Made by a program: the position numbers and the translations under genes
Shown here: positions 10,801-18,729 of the stretch, piece by piece
Layout: every line of letters starts with the position of its first letter
How positions within the stretch are numbered: position 1 is the first letter of the stretch
From: JAEUTH01 sp044230205
Lineage (GTDB): Bacteria > Bacteroidota > Bacteroidia > AKYH767-A > OLB10
Assembly (NCBI GenBank): GCA_044230205.1
Contig: JBGARN010000005.1
Coordinates: 11,033 to 75,032, forward strand
DNA length: 64,000 nucleotides
Direction of reading: 5' to 3'
The notes under the pieces: model-generated
The model's input: the letters and a program-made list of their open reading frames with translations, nothing else
What the model was told of the DNA's origin: nothing
Databases searched by the model: none

Positions 10801-11693
10801 TCTCACTCTCAGGAGGTAGCCCGCCATTCAATTACTTATGGACAGGGGGGGCTACTACCAAGGATCGGATAAACGTGCTTGCAGCCGGAAACTATATGGT
10901 TACCGTTACTGACAGTAAAGGATGTACAAGCCAGTTCTCAGGAACCGTTACTCAGCCTACAGCTATTGTAGCAACTTATACTTCAACCAATGTGTCATGC
11001 TTTGGTGGTACCAATGGTACAGCAAGTGTTAGCGTTTCAGGCGGAACTCCTGGATATAGCTATTCATGGAATACAGCACCTCCTAAATCTACTGCTTCTG
11101 TTATAGGTTTAAAGAAGGGAAATTATACAGTAACTATTACGGATAGCAAGGGATGCTTAAAAGGGGTTAATATTAGTATTACTGAACCTGTAGCAATTGC
11201 GATTGCAATTGCAAAAACTAATGTTACTGTTCCCGGAGGTAATAACGGTACAGCTACAGCCAATGTTAGTGGAGGCGTTTCTCCATTTAGTTATTTATGG
11301 AATACTGTTCCACCTAAAACAACAAAAACAATTACTGGATTAACAGCTGGTATTTATACAGTTACTGTAACAGATATTAACGGATGCACTAAATCTGCTT
11401 CTGTAACTATTACTCAACCTGGACCAAAGCAGGTATTGACCACCTATACTAATGATCTGGATGTGTTAATAAATCCTAATCCTACTATAGGAAGAGTGAA
11501 GTTAACTTTAAATTGTATTGACTGTCCTGTTGCTAATATCATTTTATATAATTCAATTGGCTTGAAGCTTATGGAATTTAAGAGTTCTGAACCCGAAAAT
11601 TATTTTGAACTTGATCGTTATGGCAAGGGATTGTATTATTTTGATATTACTGCAGGCGAAAAGCGTAAAACAATAAGGGTGGTTGTTCAATAA
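4845..11693 (+). CDS. Giant multidomain surface protein: Ig-like regions, P-domain, SprB repeats, T9SS sorting domain
   Basis: A 2282-residue secreted protein. A long basic N-region precedes the signal-peptide core (about residues 37-57, ending ELNAQ). Then come a beta-rich region (60-225), Ig/PKD-like segments with SICNGG-type openings (230-510), a nidogen-like stretch with LFICSNGFIQF (about 527-710) and a proprotein-convertase P/HomoB-like domain (about 798-956; DDIDIVLVSPTG, NPNGTWKLFVFDD, GWSIEF). About 14 SprB-type repeats occupy roughly 1110-2190. The end is a T9SS type A sorting domain (INPNPT ... GLYYFD ... IRVVVQ). P-domains in bacteria often accompany secreted proteases, but no protease domain is visible here, so it is probably structural. 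An adhesin or matrix role is inferred. It is a paralog of the preceding gene, with its own promoter and terminator. Confidence 0.9.
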   Translation: MQNPIQTQIKGDAHIQALSNFNYQLKNLAAKNPIRKSLILLMSFLLVCAFNYELNAQCVSQGLINFPMNGNAAATITSGSGLAASTTATFNSGNGVATAAGAIFNNATAGGSVQATVGSFGGSASMDFVINGSNMPLYKTFGIYFQTQRTNPTFSANLTLTFSYSKNGGAFQSFTGSTSTVTTTYTGVTATLPVGADNPSTSLTIRITATNGALNLASPTWRVDNFQVQALPSPVAPTTTGASICNGGTATLNATVTGNPLFNWYPVSTGGSSLSTSLSYSPANGAPTVPVAYSNTTPGNYTFYAQASLLGCNSTRTPAVINVSTPVSVNPVASPAAVCSGVNSSLNASITNGTAPFNISWSPATYLSSTTVANPVITNPTATTTYTVSVSDACGNTASATVSLQVNNIPAVSVTTLPVNGVICNSGSVVASANGANIYAWTPSIGLNATNTASVTASPTSTTTYTVTGTSVDGCTSTSSVTINVSPVIGFSQISSPVSVCTNGSVNLSVTAANTNSYAVSQIPFGFIAQGTFTNVSLANDAMSGAVSLPFSFSYYGKNVSQLFICSNGFIQFEASSVSTGVNGQTLPNAANPNNIIAGVWADLDPGAGGTIRYWTSGTAPNRVFVIQFNAVPFDDVILTSNGNATFQIQLYESSNLIDVHVQTVTNALIPIASVTTLALKNSTGSSFIAPPGRYNNGNWTIATPEAWRFQPTGGLFSYTWTPSTYLSSTVISNPVAQNVASNIIYTVQASDANGCTHTATINLSTFQASVASINPANASICNGTSINLTASDTTSSEYLNNNIVTINDNGIASPYPSNLSVSGIPANAVVRSVQLKSISHTFPDDIDIVLVSPTGQAVTLMSDMGGGTDIVNVSYTFKDGFPAMSDGNQNLTGTYSASNDATADNYPAPGPGSVSGNSTLAAFSGNPNGTWKLFVFDDASGDAGNIAGGWSIEFTYNGAFSYAWSPASGLNSTTASTVIASPATNTVYSVLVTNLSTGCNQSLTSNLSMLPHAQPYLLEGDSSLCSNHSGIFMHVKDAGIFSWGFPSGTIFNFFGAGAVLYQTGFDSVFFNASNTDAFYVQVVLPAAYNSCSSFSDTSYISFNSEQAPQLVMHSDSVDCFSNSSGRAIAEIIFGGTPRYRWQWYNQFNVLLRDVTNTYTADTLSNVPAGIYTIVITDHQDSLTNPYCQVIDSVIVGQPAGPLSSFENTINHTDVLCHGNSTGALDIEVTGGTAPYTYLWSNGASLQDISNLPAGTYTCAISDARNCSSTINLSITEPSAISLNATLSHVLCNGGITGAIDVTVIGGTGPYTYNWSNGSTVQLNNGIVAGVYTLTVTDANGCTISDTYSITEPPLLQVNCSSTPNTCFNSDNGTLNVSVTGGSPAYSYLWSNSESTSTLSGLSDGTYTVTVTDSHGCSLSCSAIITEPALLYATYSKTDVLCNGFNTGSIDLAINGGTQPYNYNWSSGHSTEDLASLPAGLYTCTITDNNGCSALVDVTILEPAALQLNETITHVLCFGGTGAIDVIVNGGVAPYAYNWSGGSSTNPVSGLLAGNYTLIVTDGNNCMATETYTINQPPQLLLSCLTTDNSCYKSDNGSISALSTGGVPPYNYLWSTGSTDATINSLPVGNYEVTMTDDNGCTVSQSVTINEPSNLTLALLSTVNPTSAAPNGGSIDIAAVGGTAPYTYNWSNGSTTQNISALSVGTYTVVVTDAHGCTTTLVHTINLICTLGYTNQVVQLPSCGFNNGIATVVATGGTSYSYAWQTIPVQTTATATGLSHNYSSIVIISDISGCSIIDTLVLPTSTGLILTLSSPVYAGGYNIRCRGGNDGSINLSVGGSTGPFTYNWSNGATTQNLTGLSSGTYIVTVSNGGCTNSNLITLTQPPLLNATVTKTNLNCFGNNSGTASVVASGGVPPYAYSWNTVPVSTTANVTGLAAGVYTVTVSDANGCTKTGSVSLTQPAALVVTGVITNVNCFGGTNGSINISLSGGSPPFNYLWTGGATTKDRINVLAAGNYMVTVTDSKGCTSQFSGTVTQPTAIVATYTSTNVSCFGGTNGTASVSVSGGTPGYSYSWNTAPPKSTASVIGLKKGNYTVTITDSKGCLKGVNISITEPVAIAIAIAKTNVTVPGGNNGTATANVSGGVSPFSYLWNTVPPKTTKTITGLTAGIYTVTVTDINGCTKSASVTITQPGPKQVLTTYTNDLDVLINPNPTIGRVKLTLNCIDCPVANIILYNSIGLKLMEFKSSEPENYFELDRYGKGLYYFDITAGEKRKTIRVVVQ

Positions 11694-11744
11694 ATTTCGG
11701 TAAAGTTGAAATCCCACAATTGATTTCCATATAAATAACTATTC

Positions 11745-11775
11745 AAAACGGTCACTATTTTGGTGGCCGTTTTTT
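11745..11775 (+). terminator. Intrinsic terminator after the second SprB-repeat gene
   Basis: AAAACGGTCAC pairs with GTGGCCGTTTT around a TATTTTG loop, with one internal wobble position, and ends in a six-T tract. It lies about 50 bases after the stop. Confidence 0.85.
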
Positions 11776-12007
11776 AATTATGATAAAGCAGATTCAAATT
11801 ACCTATTTCCTAATTGTAATACCTTTTCTCGCACCGTTATGGTTGCCATAGGTCATTTGGCTTTTTTACGGGATAAATGGTTGGATAAACATTATCGATA
11901 TCTGTTTAAAGCTGAATTAATAGCATGTTAATACGGCAGGAGAAATTATTATTCAATAATTTACAGTCTTAAAATTCTAGATTTGCCATCCGAATTTTTT
12001 TGCAACA
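11776..12007 (+). promoter_or_regulatory. Upstream region of the UvrA paralog, with a possible -7 element
   Basis: No convincing gene lies between the terminator and the ATG at 12008. TAGATTTG at 11978-11985 fits the -7 consensus TAnnTTTG, but no TTG sits at the expected -33 spacing, so the promoter call is tentative. A 30-codon open frame at 11839-11931 has no recognisable product and is not called. Confidence 0.35.
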
Positions 12008-14944
12008 ATGAAAATAAAAACCGATTTGTCTGCTATAGATAGTAAGCAAAACATAATAATAAAGAATGCCGCAGTAAACAACCTGAAGCATATTGATGTA
12101 GTGTTGCCGCGGAACAGGTTTATTGTTGTAACCGGAGTTAGTGGTAGTGGCAAATCATCGCTTGCATTTGACACGCTGTATGCTGAGGGCCAGAGACGTT
12201 ATGTAGAAAGTCTTTCAGCTTATGCCCGACAGTTTATGGGCAAAATGGATAAACCGGAGGTTGAGTATATCAAAGGAATTTCACCGGCTATTGCTATTGA
12301 ACAAAAAGTTAATACCCGCAATCCGCGAAGCACGGTCGGAACTTCAACGGAGATTTATGATTACCTTAAATTACTTTATGCACGTATTGGTAAAACTTAT
12401 TCACCGGTAAGCGGGCAATTGATAAAAAAGCATACAGTGTCCGATGTGGTTGATTATATAATGTCTTTGCCACGCCAGTCTAAAGTAATGCTCTTTACAC
12501 CATTGCTGATACATCACCTGCGCTCAGTTAACGATGAGTTACAGGTTTTAATTCAAAAAGGTTTTACGCGGATTGAACTGAATGGTGAGATAAAAAAAAT
12601 TGAAGATGTGCTTAGCCAAAGCGATAACAATGCTGTGCCTGAAAGCAATAAAAAATCAGCAAAGAAATCTGCCAAAACTCAGGCTTCACCATCTTTAAAA
12701 AGTAAAGTCAAAGAAAAGAAGAATGCAACTGAAGAGCTGAATGCCAACATACTTGTTGATCGTTTAATAGTGGATGAGCCAAGTGATGAAGCAATTGCCA
12801 GGATAGCCGATTCAGTGCAGATAGCATTCAGCGAGGGTAATGGCATCTGCCTGGTATCGGTGATTAATGATGAAAATAGTTCATCTGTAAAACAGTTTTC
12901 AAGCCGTTTCGAAGCAGATGGAATTTCGTTTGAGGAGCCATCAGTTAACCTGTTTTCATTTAATAATCCCTATGGAGCATGTAAACGCTGCGAAGGATTT
13001 GGTTCTGTAATTGGCATTGATCCTGACCTTGTAGTGCCTGATAAAAGTCTTTCAGTTTACGAAGGCGCAATTGCCTGCTGGCGTGGTGAAAAAATGAGTG
13101 AATGGAATAAGGAGCTGGTTAAAAATGCTTACCGGTTTGATTTCCCTATTCATAAACCGTTTTATGAATTAACTTCCTATCATAAACAACTTCTGTGGAC
13201 AGGCAATGAATATTTCAGAGGTCTGAATGATTTTTTTGCTGATATTGAATCACAGAATTACAAAATTCAATATCGTGTAATGCTATCGCGTTATCGTGGT
13301 AAAACGGTTTGCCCCGATTGCAAAGGTTCGCGCCTGCGTCCAGATGCCAACTATGTAAAAGTAGGTGAACTATCTATTACAGATATTGTTCTGATGCCTG
13401 TTAAGCGAAGTCTTGAACATTTTAGAAATCTTCGGCTGGACAGCCAGGATGCAGCAATAGCAAAACGTCTGTTAACTGAAATAACCAACCGTTTACAATT
13501 CTTAGATGATGTTGGGTTAGGTTACCTTACTTTAAATCGTTTATCCAACACGTTATCCGGAGGCGAATCGCAGCGCATCAATCTTGCAACATCTTTAGGC
13601 AGTTCACTTGTTGGAAGCATGTATATTCTTGATGAACCTAGTATCGGTCTTCACCCGTGTGATACAGTGCGCCTGATAAAAGTTTTAAAATCGTTACAGA
13701 AACTTGGCAACACTTTAATAGTTGTTGAACATGACGAAGAAATAATGCGCAGTGCGGATATGCTTGTTGATATAGGGCCAATGGCCGGCAGCCAGGGCGG
13801 TAACCTTGTGTTCCAGGGTTCGTATAATGAAATGCTGCGCGATAAAGAAAGCCTTACAGCACGTTACCTTTCAGGAATAGAGAAAATTGAAACACCAGCT
13901 CTACGAAGGGTATGGAAAAAATATGTGGGGATAAGTGGTGCCCGCGAAAACAACCTGAAAAATCTTGATGTAAAAATTCCGCTTGAAATAATGACGGTGA
14001 TAACAGGCGTTAGCGGATCAGGTAAAACTTCACTGATAAAAAAAGTGCTTTACCCTGCATTAAAAAAAATAGCAGGAGGTTTTGGTGAGCAAAGTGGAAG
14101 TTATGATAAGCTGCATGGCGATTATCAAAAAATTAAAGCTGTGGAGATGATTGATCAGAACCCGATTGGAAAAACTTCGCGAAGTAATCCGGTTACCTAT
14201 GTTAAAGCATATGACGAAATACGTTTGCTCTATGCTGATCTGCCGTTATCTGTTACAAGAAAACTGAAACCATCACACTTTTCATTTAATGTGGAAGGCG
14301 GGCGATGTGAAAACTGCCAGGGTGAAGGTATTGTAACCATTGAAATGCAGTTTATGGCTGATTTACACCTTAAGTGTGATGTTTGTAATGGCAAGCGTTT
14401 TAAAGAGGAAGTGCTAGCCATCAGGTACCGCGAAAAAGGTATTGATGAAATTTTAGAAATGACGGTTGATGAAGCATTGGAATTTTTCAATGGAAAAAAT
14501 TCTCTTGACAAATTCAAACCCTATGAGCGTAAAATCAGCAACAAGTTACAGCCCTTACAGGATGTTGGTTTGGGTTATATACGATTAGGTCAGTCTTCAA
14601 GCACTTTAAGCGGTGGTGAAGCACAACGCATCAAGCTTGCTTCATACCTTTCATTAGGTAATAGTGCAAGCGATACACTTTTTATTTTTGATGAACCCAC
14701 TACCAGCCTGCATTTTCATGATATCAGTAAATTGATGGATGCATTTAATGCCTTAATAAAACAGGGCAACAGTATTATAGTTATCGAACACAATACCGAT
14801 GTTATAAAATGTGCTGACTGGGTAATTGACCTTGGCCCTGAAGGTGGAGATGAAGGTGGTTACATTGTATTTGAAGGCAAGCCAGAGGACCTGGTTAAAT
14901 GCAATGCATCGCACACCGGAATGTTTTTACGTGGCAAGATTTAA
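12008..14944 (+). CDS. UvrA-family ABC ATPase (divergent second UvrA)
   Basis: A 978-residue UvrA-family protein. Both ATPase halves are intact: Walker A GVSGSGKSS (about residue 42) and GVSGSGKTS (about 670), signatures LSGGESQR and LSGGEAQR, and Walker B LDEPSIGLH and FDEPTTSLH. The C-terminal zinc module is complete (CENC ... CDVC, about 767-793). The first zinc module keeps only its second pair (CKRC); the first pair is replaced by an SSRFEADG-like stretch. A Lys/Ser-rich insert (about residues 205-247) interrupts the region corresponding to the UvrB-binding domain. UvrA dimers find bulky DNA lesions and load UvrB. A second, more canonical UvrA is at 47895-50834, so this copy may be specialised, for example for damage tolerance; that is an inference. 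It is monocistronic and convergent with the next gene. Confidence 0.9.
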   Translation: MKIKTDLSAIDSKQNIIIKNAAVNNLKHIDVVLPRNRFIVVTGVSGSGKSSLAFDTLYAEGQRRYVESLSAYARQFMGKMDKPEVEYIKGISPAIAIEQKVNTRNPRSTVGTSTEIYDYLKLLYARIGKTYSPVSGQLIKKHTVSDVVDYIMSLPRQSKVMLFTPLLIHHLRSVNDELQVLIQKGFTRIELNGEIKKIEDVLSQSDNNAVPESNKKSAKKSAKTQASPSLKSKVKEKKNATEELNANILVDRLIVDEPSDEAIARIADSVQIAFSEGNGICLVSVINDENSSSVKQFSSRFEADGISFEEPSVNLFSFNNPYGACKRCEGFGSVIGIDPDLVVPDKSLSVYEGAIACWRGEKMSEWNKELVKNAYRFDFPIHKPFYELTSYHKQLLWTGNEYFRGLNDFFADIESQNYKIQYRVMLSRYRGKTVCPDCKGSRLRPDANYVKVGELSITDIVLMPVKRSLEHFRNLRLDSQDAAIAKRLLTEITNRLQFLDDVGLGYLTLNRLSNTLSGGESQRINLATSLGSSLVGSMYILDEPSIGLHPCDTVRLIKVLKSLQKLGNTLIVVEHDEEIMRSADMLVDIGPMAGSQGGNLVFQGSYNEMLRDKESLTARYLSGIEKIETPALRRVWKKYVGISGARENNLKNLDVKIPLEIMTVITGVSGSGKTSLIKKVLYPALKKIAGGFGEQSGSYDKLHGDYQKIKAVEMIDQNPIGKTSRSNPVTYVKAYDEIRLLYADLPLSVTRKLKPSHFSFNVEGGRCENCQGEGIVTIEMQFMADLHLKCDVCNGKRFKEEVLAIRYREKGIDEILEMTVDEALEFFNGKNSLDKFKPYERKISNKLQPLQDVGLGYIRLGQSSSTLSGGEAQRIKLASYLSLGNSASDTLFIFDEPTTSLHFHDISKLMDAFNALIKQGNSIIVIEHNTDVIKCADWVIDLGPEGGDEGGYIVFEGKPEDLVKCNASHTGMFLRGKI

Positions 14945-14971
14945 TCTGCCATTCATGCGAAGACATAGTGT

Positions 14972-15769
14972 TTATCTATTTTCAAATTTTTCCTTTACCA
15001 CTTTTAAAAAATCAGGGTAAACATTTTTATTGCTTGCAATAAAATCAGCACCGAAAAGAAAATTATCTCCGCCTTTAAAATCTGAAACTATTCCGCCTGC
15101 ATTTTTCACTATGATAACACCGGCTGCTACATCCCATGGTTTAAGACCATATTCATAAAAAGCTTCAAAGCGGCCGCAGGCAACATAAGCAATATCAGCA
15201 GCTGCACTTCCTAACCTGCGCAGGCCATGTGTATTATGCATCATATATTCAAACACATCCATGTAAGCACTTTTGCGTTCAAATTTGGTATAGGGAAATC
15301 CTGTTGCTATTAATGATTTTGAAAGTACATCGGCATCTGAAACCTTTATTTCATTCCCGTTAAGATAAGATGCCCCGCCTTTGAAGGCATAAAAACATTC
15401 ATCAAGGTTAATCTCATAAATTACTCCGATAACTATTTCATCATCTTCCATCAGTGCTATACTCACACAAAAGCAAGGTAAGCCATGAACAAAGTTGGTT
15501 GTTCCATCCAATGGATCAATTATCCATTGCAGTTTTTTTTCCTCTCGTTTTTCAGTTCCCTCTTCGGTAATGAATCCTGCACCGGGAAGAATTTTCTTTA
15601 ATGATGATACAATAAGATCTTCAGCTGTCTTGTCAACATAACTTACAAGGTCATTTACACCTTTATATTCTACAGCCTGCATATTGAACCATGCGCGTTC
15701 ATTTTTAATAAAAGCACCGGTTTTACGGGCTATTTCACAGGTTTGATCACAAAGTTCTTTATAGTTCAT
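14972..15769 (-). CDS. suhB: Inositol monophosphatase family protein
   Basis: 265 residues, the usual size for the FIG/IMPase superfamily of Mg2+-dependent sugar-phosphate phosphatases. The metal site is visible: EE near residues 69-70, DPLDGTTNF at about 85-93 and WDVAAG near 208. In bacteria SuhB-type enzymes hydrolyse inositol-1-phosphate and related phosphates, and E. coli SuhB also has a role in rRNA transcription; the substrate here is not deducible. It is the last gene of a probable mtaB-lgt-suhB operon, 52 bases downstream of lgt. The symbol follows family resemblance only; CysQ-like or histidinol-phosphatase-like functions are less likely but possible. Confidence 0.85.
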   Translation of the reverse strand: MNYKELCDQTCEIARKTGAFIKNERAWFNMQAVEYKGVNDLVSYVDKTAEDLIVSSLKKILPGAGFITEEGTEKREEKKLQWIIDPLDGTTNFVHGLPCFCVSIALMEDDEIVIGVIYEINLDECFYAFKGGASYLNGNEIKVSDADVLSKSLIATGFPYTKFERKSAYMDVFEYMMHNTHGLRRLGSAAADIAYVACGRFEAFYEYGLKPWDVAAGVIIVKNAGGIVSDFKGGDNFLFGADFIASNKNVYPDFLKVVKEKFENR

Positions 15770-15821
15770 GAAATTAATATCAGGTAAAAAGATGACACTG
15801 GAAAACAGTTGTAAGATTGTT

Positions 15822-16991
15822 TTACTGTTGCAGGTTAACAGGTTTTTCTTTGCTATTCATCTTCAGGTAAATTATACCTCCTATTCCTGCAATGATAAGT
15901 GCTACAGAAATAAACTCCGCCTGTGTAGCTTTAAATAAAACAAAATCCAATACATTGTTTACACGTATATGTTCTATGATATAACGCTCAATACCATTTA
16001 GTATAAGATAGGTACAGAAAAAAACTCCGGGCACAGTAAATTTCTTTCTGACACTCCACAATAGAAAAAACAGGAGGATGCAAACAATGGCTTCATAAAA
16101 TGGCGTTGGATATACTGGGGGAATTAATTCGAAACAATGTTTGCCCTCACAACCAGGAATTGGCACACCTTCGCCAACTACATTATGCGGATAACTATAA
16201 CTCCAAAGCCAGTCAGGCGCCCAACTCAGCCATCCGGGCTTGGGGTTGTCATTTACAATGCCCCAGTCCCCATCACCACTCAGGTGACAGCCTAACCTGC
16301 CAGTACCATAAGCAAGCATAAGACCTGCAGCAGTAGCATCACACATAACCAGCGGAGGAATTCCTTTTTTATTGGTGAAGTATAATACAGCAAAAGCAGC
16401 ACATATAAGCCCGCCATAAAAAGTTAATCCGCTAAATGAAAAAATTGCATCCCATGGGTCGCGTTCAAATTCATGCAGGTTTTCCAGGTTATGAAAAATC
16501 TTAGCACCAAGTATTCCGGCAATTGCAGCTATCATAGTGATATTGCCAATCAGCTGGTACGGATGTATTTGTTCCTGTTTTGTAACCGGCTCGGGTAATA
16601 GCTGTTTTTTACTTTCATAATACCGGTAACCTATCATAGCGGCAGCCAGTACAACTCCTGCAAACCAGTTGCCCTCTAGGCTAAGTATCAGTTGCTGAGG
16701 ATTTTCAACAAAAGCTGAATAGTCAAGTGCTGCGTAAATTATTTTAAAGCCAATAATAAATCCAAACAACCCGGCACTTAAATAATCTGAAAAAGTTGCA
16801 GGCGCTCCAGTGATATAAGAAACAGTTAACGGCTTCAATAAACCTTGATTTTCTTTGCGCTGCAATTCTTTTGAGAGTGTGTAGGCTGCACAGATAAATG
16901 AAATAGCCAGCATCAGCCCGAAGGTTTGAATGGGAAGCGGGAGTGACAATCCGAAAATATCCTGTATAAGGTCTGATAACGTTGGGTACAC
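15822..16991 (-). CDS. lgt: Prolipoprotein diacylglyceryl transferase
   Basis: A 389-residue polytopic inner-membrane protein with about seven hydrophobic segments. Lgt transfers diacylglyceryl from phosphatidylglycerol to the lipobox cysteine of prolipoproteins, the first step of lipoprotein maturation. Recognisable features are the N-terminal PIQTFGLMLAISF helix, a GRLGCHLSGDGDWG segment at the position of the Lgt signature, PTPFYEA, and the C-terminal GIERYIIEHIRVN. The signature differs from the proteobacterial GRxGNFxNxE form, and the protein is about 100 residues longer than E. coli Lgt; I believe both are usual in Bacteroidota. It begins with GTG, 37 bases after mtaB. A lipoprotein substrate candidate lies at 61887. 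Confidence 0.88.
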   Translation of the reverse strand: MYPTLSDLIQDIFGLSLPLPIQTFGLMLAISFICAAYTLSKELQRKENQGLLKPLTVSYITGAPATFSDYLSAGLFGFIIGFKIIYAALDYSAFVENPQQLILSLEGNWFAGVVLAAAMIGYRYYESKKQLLPEPVTKQEQIHPYQLIGNITMIAAIAGILGAKIFHNLENLHEFERDPWDAIFSFSGLTFYGGLICAAFAVLYFTNKKGIPPLVMCDATAAGLMLAYGTGRLGCHLSGDGDWGIVNDNPKPGWLSWAPDWLWSYSYPHNVVGEGVPIPGCEGKHCFELIPPVYPTPFYEAIVCILLFFLLWSVRKKFTVPGVFFCTYLILNGIERYIIEHIRVNNVLDFVLFKATQAEFISVALIIAGIGGIIYLKMNSKEKPVNLQQ

Positions 16992-17028
16992 TTTTGTTTT
17001 TTAAAATTTATAGTTTTTAAATTTGGTA

Positions 17029-18396
17029 TTACAGCACATTTTCAGATTTCCGCATTAATGAATCTTCGTGTTTTCCAATTTCCGGATAAATAAGTTCAAC
17101 TTCCATCTCGCCAAATTGATCAACAGATTTCATTATACAAGGCACAACCCGGTTTATTAAACCGGCATTATATGATGTTTTAACCTTGATGTAATTTTCT
17201 GTGAAGCCATGCATGAAACCATTTTTATTATCGGCTTCAAATAACACATTATAAGTTTTGCCAATGTGCTGATGATAGAAATGACGCAATTTTTTCTCAG
17301 ATAAAATGCGTAGCATGTTATTGCGCTTTTTTCTTATGGCCACAGGAACCACATTATCCATGTCGGCCGCTAAAGTATTATCGCGCTCGCTATAAGTAAA
17401 TACGTGCAGGTATGAAATATCCAGCTCATTCAGGTAATTATAGGTTGTAAGAAAATCTTCATCAGTTTCACCAGGGAATCCGACAATCACATCCACACCG
17501 ATACAACAGTTAGGTATTTTATTTTTAATGTACTCCACACGCTTTGTATATAAAATGGTAAGGTAGCGCCTACGCATCAGTTTTAATAATTTATCACTAC
17601 CACTCTGCAAGGGAATATGAAAGTGCGGCATGAATTTTTTTGATGCAGCAACAAGATCAATAATTTCTTCGCTTAATAAATTAGGTTCAATAGATGAGAT
17701 ACGGATACGCTGCAAGCCTTCAATCTGATCAAATGCTTTAGCTAAATCGTAAAATGTTGATTCATGCTTACCGCTTTCAACATCCATAATTCCAAAGTCG
17801 CCAAGATTAACTCCAGTAAGAATAATTTCTTTGGTTCCGCCTGCAACGGCAATTTTAGCTCGGTGTACGGCATTTTCAATGGTATCACTTCTGCTCTTGC
17901 CGCGTGCTAACGGAATCGTGCAAAATGAACAAGAGTAATCACAGCCATCCTGCACTTTCAAAAAAGTTCGGGTGCGTTCATGTTCGCTTTGCGAATCAAC
18001 AAATGTTTTCACATCACCTATTTCACAAGCTTTGATAATTGCTTTTTTTTTCTTGCGTAAATCTTCAATGTAATTGGTAATGTTGAACTTTTCATTTGCG
18101 CCAAGCACTAAATCAACACCCGGAATCTCAGCAATTTCACCAGGCTTCAATTGTGCGTAACAACCAATAATGGCAACAAAAGCATCGGGTGATTTTTGCA
18201 ATGCACTTTGCACAATCTTTCTGCATTCCTTGTCTGCATTTTCTGTAACCGAACAAGTATTGATGACATACACATCACTCTCATCTTCAAAATTTACTTT
18301 TACAAAACCACTATCGCGAAACTGGCGGCCAATGGCCGATGTTTCAGTAAAGTTGAGTTTACATCCTAATGTATGAAATGCTACCCGGTTTTTCAT
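17029..18396 (-). CDS. mtaB: tRNA t6A37 methylthiotransferase MtaB
   Basis: A radical SAM methylthiotransferase that converts t6A to ms2t6A at tRNA position 37. The N-terminal UPF0004 domain carries three cluster cysteines (HTLGCKLNFTE, VINTCSVTE, IIGCYAQ). The radical SAM motif is CDYSCSFC, and a TRAM-like domain ends the protein. GCKLNFTE is typical of MtaB rather than MiaB or RimO. An ATG at 18438 would add 14 residues, but I chose 18396 because family members begin just before the AFHTLGCK strand and because the best promoter -7 element (18405-18412) lies between the two ATGs. It is the first gene of the mtaB-lgt-suhB operon and divergent from moxR. The Sua5-type protein encoded at 56762 would provide the t6A precursor step. 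Confidence 0.92.
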   Translation of the reverse strand: MKNRVAFHTLGCKLNFTETSAIGRQFRDSGFVKVNFEDESDVYVINTCSVTENADKECRKIVQSALQKSPDAFVAIIGCYAQLKPGEIAEIPGVDLVLGANEKFNITNYIEDLRKKKKAIIKACEIGDVKTFVDSQSEHERTRTFLKVQDGCDYSCSFCTIPLARGKSRSDTIENAVHRAKIAVAGGTKEIILTGVNLGDFGIMDVESGKHESTFYDLAKAFDQIEGLQRIRISSIEPNLLSEEIIDLVAASKKFMPHFHIPLQSGSDKLLKLMRRRYLTILYTKRVEYIKNKIPNCCIGVDVIVGFPGETDEDFLTTYNYLNELDISYLHVFTYSERDNTLAADMDNVVPVAIRKKRNNMLRILSEKKLRHFYHQHIGKTYNVLFEADNKNGFMHGFTENYIKVKTSYNAGLINRVVPCIMKSVDQFGEMEVELIYPEIGKHEDSLMRKSENVL

Positions 18397-18729
18397 TGAG
18401 GTGGCGAAGGTAAGCCGATTAAGTAAATATGAAAACAACTGATTTGTGCATCTGAATCACACCTAAGTTAGAACAGGATTTGGTGAGAAAATCCTCTTCA
18501 AAAAGGTGCGCCAACAAATCACTAACAATCCTCAAAACCCCTGTAAATAGTGGCTTTTATAACACTCTTTCGCTTAACATTTCTTTAACAGGACTTAACC
18601 TTTTGTTGGGATTTTATTCATAGCTAATATGTTAAAATTGCGCTTTGTTTTTAATAATCTGATTCAAATTAGCTTTTATTAATTCTGTTCTGAGTATCGT
18701 TTTTTAGAAATATAAACAACATAAAAAAT
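18397..18729. promoter_or_regulatory. Divergent mtaB/moxR intergenic region with promoter elements
   Basis: This 333-base region holds no gene. For mtaB (minus strand), TACCTTCG at 18405-18412 with TTG at 18436-18438 (23-base spacer) resembles the Bacteroidota promoter and would give a very short leader. For moxR (plus strand), CTTTG at 18643-18647 and TAGCTTTT at 18670-18677 (22-base spacer) is the best candidate. A 7-bp hairpin AGGATTT/AAATCCT lies at 18475-18495. No Shine-Dalgarno site precedes either start. Confidence 0.4.

Noticed and set aside
105..11693. SprB repeats as a CRISPR or tandem DNA repeat
   Set aside because: The repeats are of protein level, about 240 bases long and diverged at the DNA level; there are no spacers or short direct repeats of CRISPR type.
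11839..11931. 30-codon open frame upstream of the UvrA paralog
   Set aside because: No start context, no homology recognised by eye, and too short to be credible; it lies between a terminator and a promoter element.
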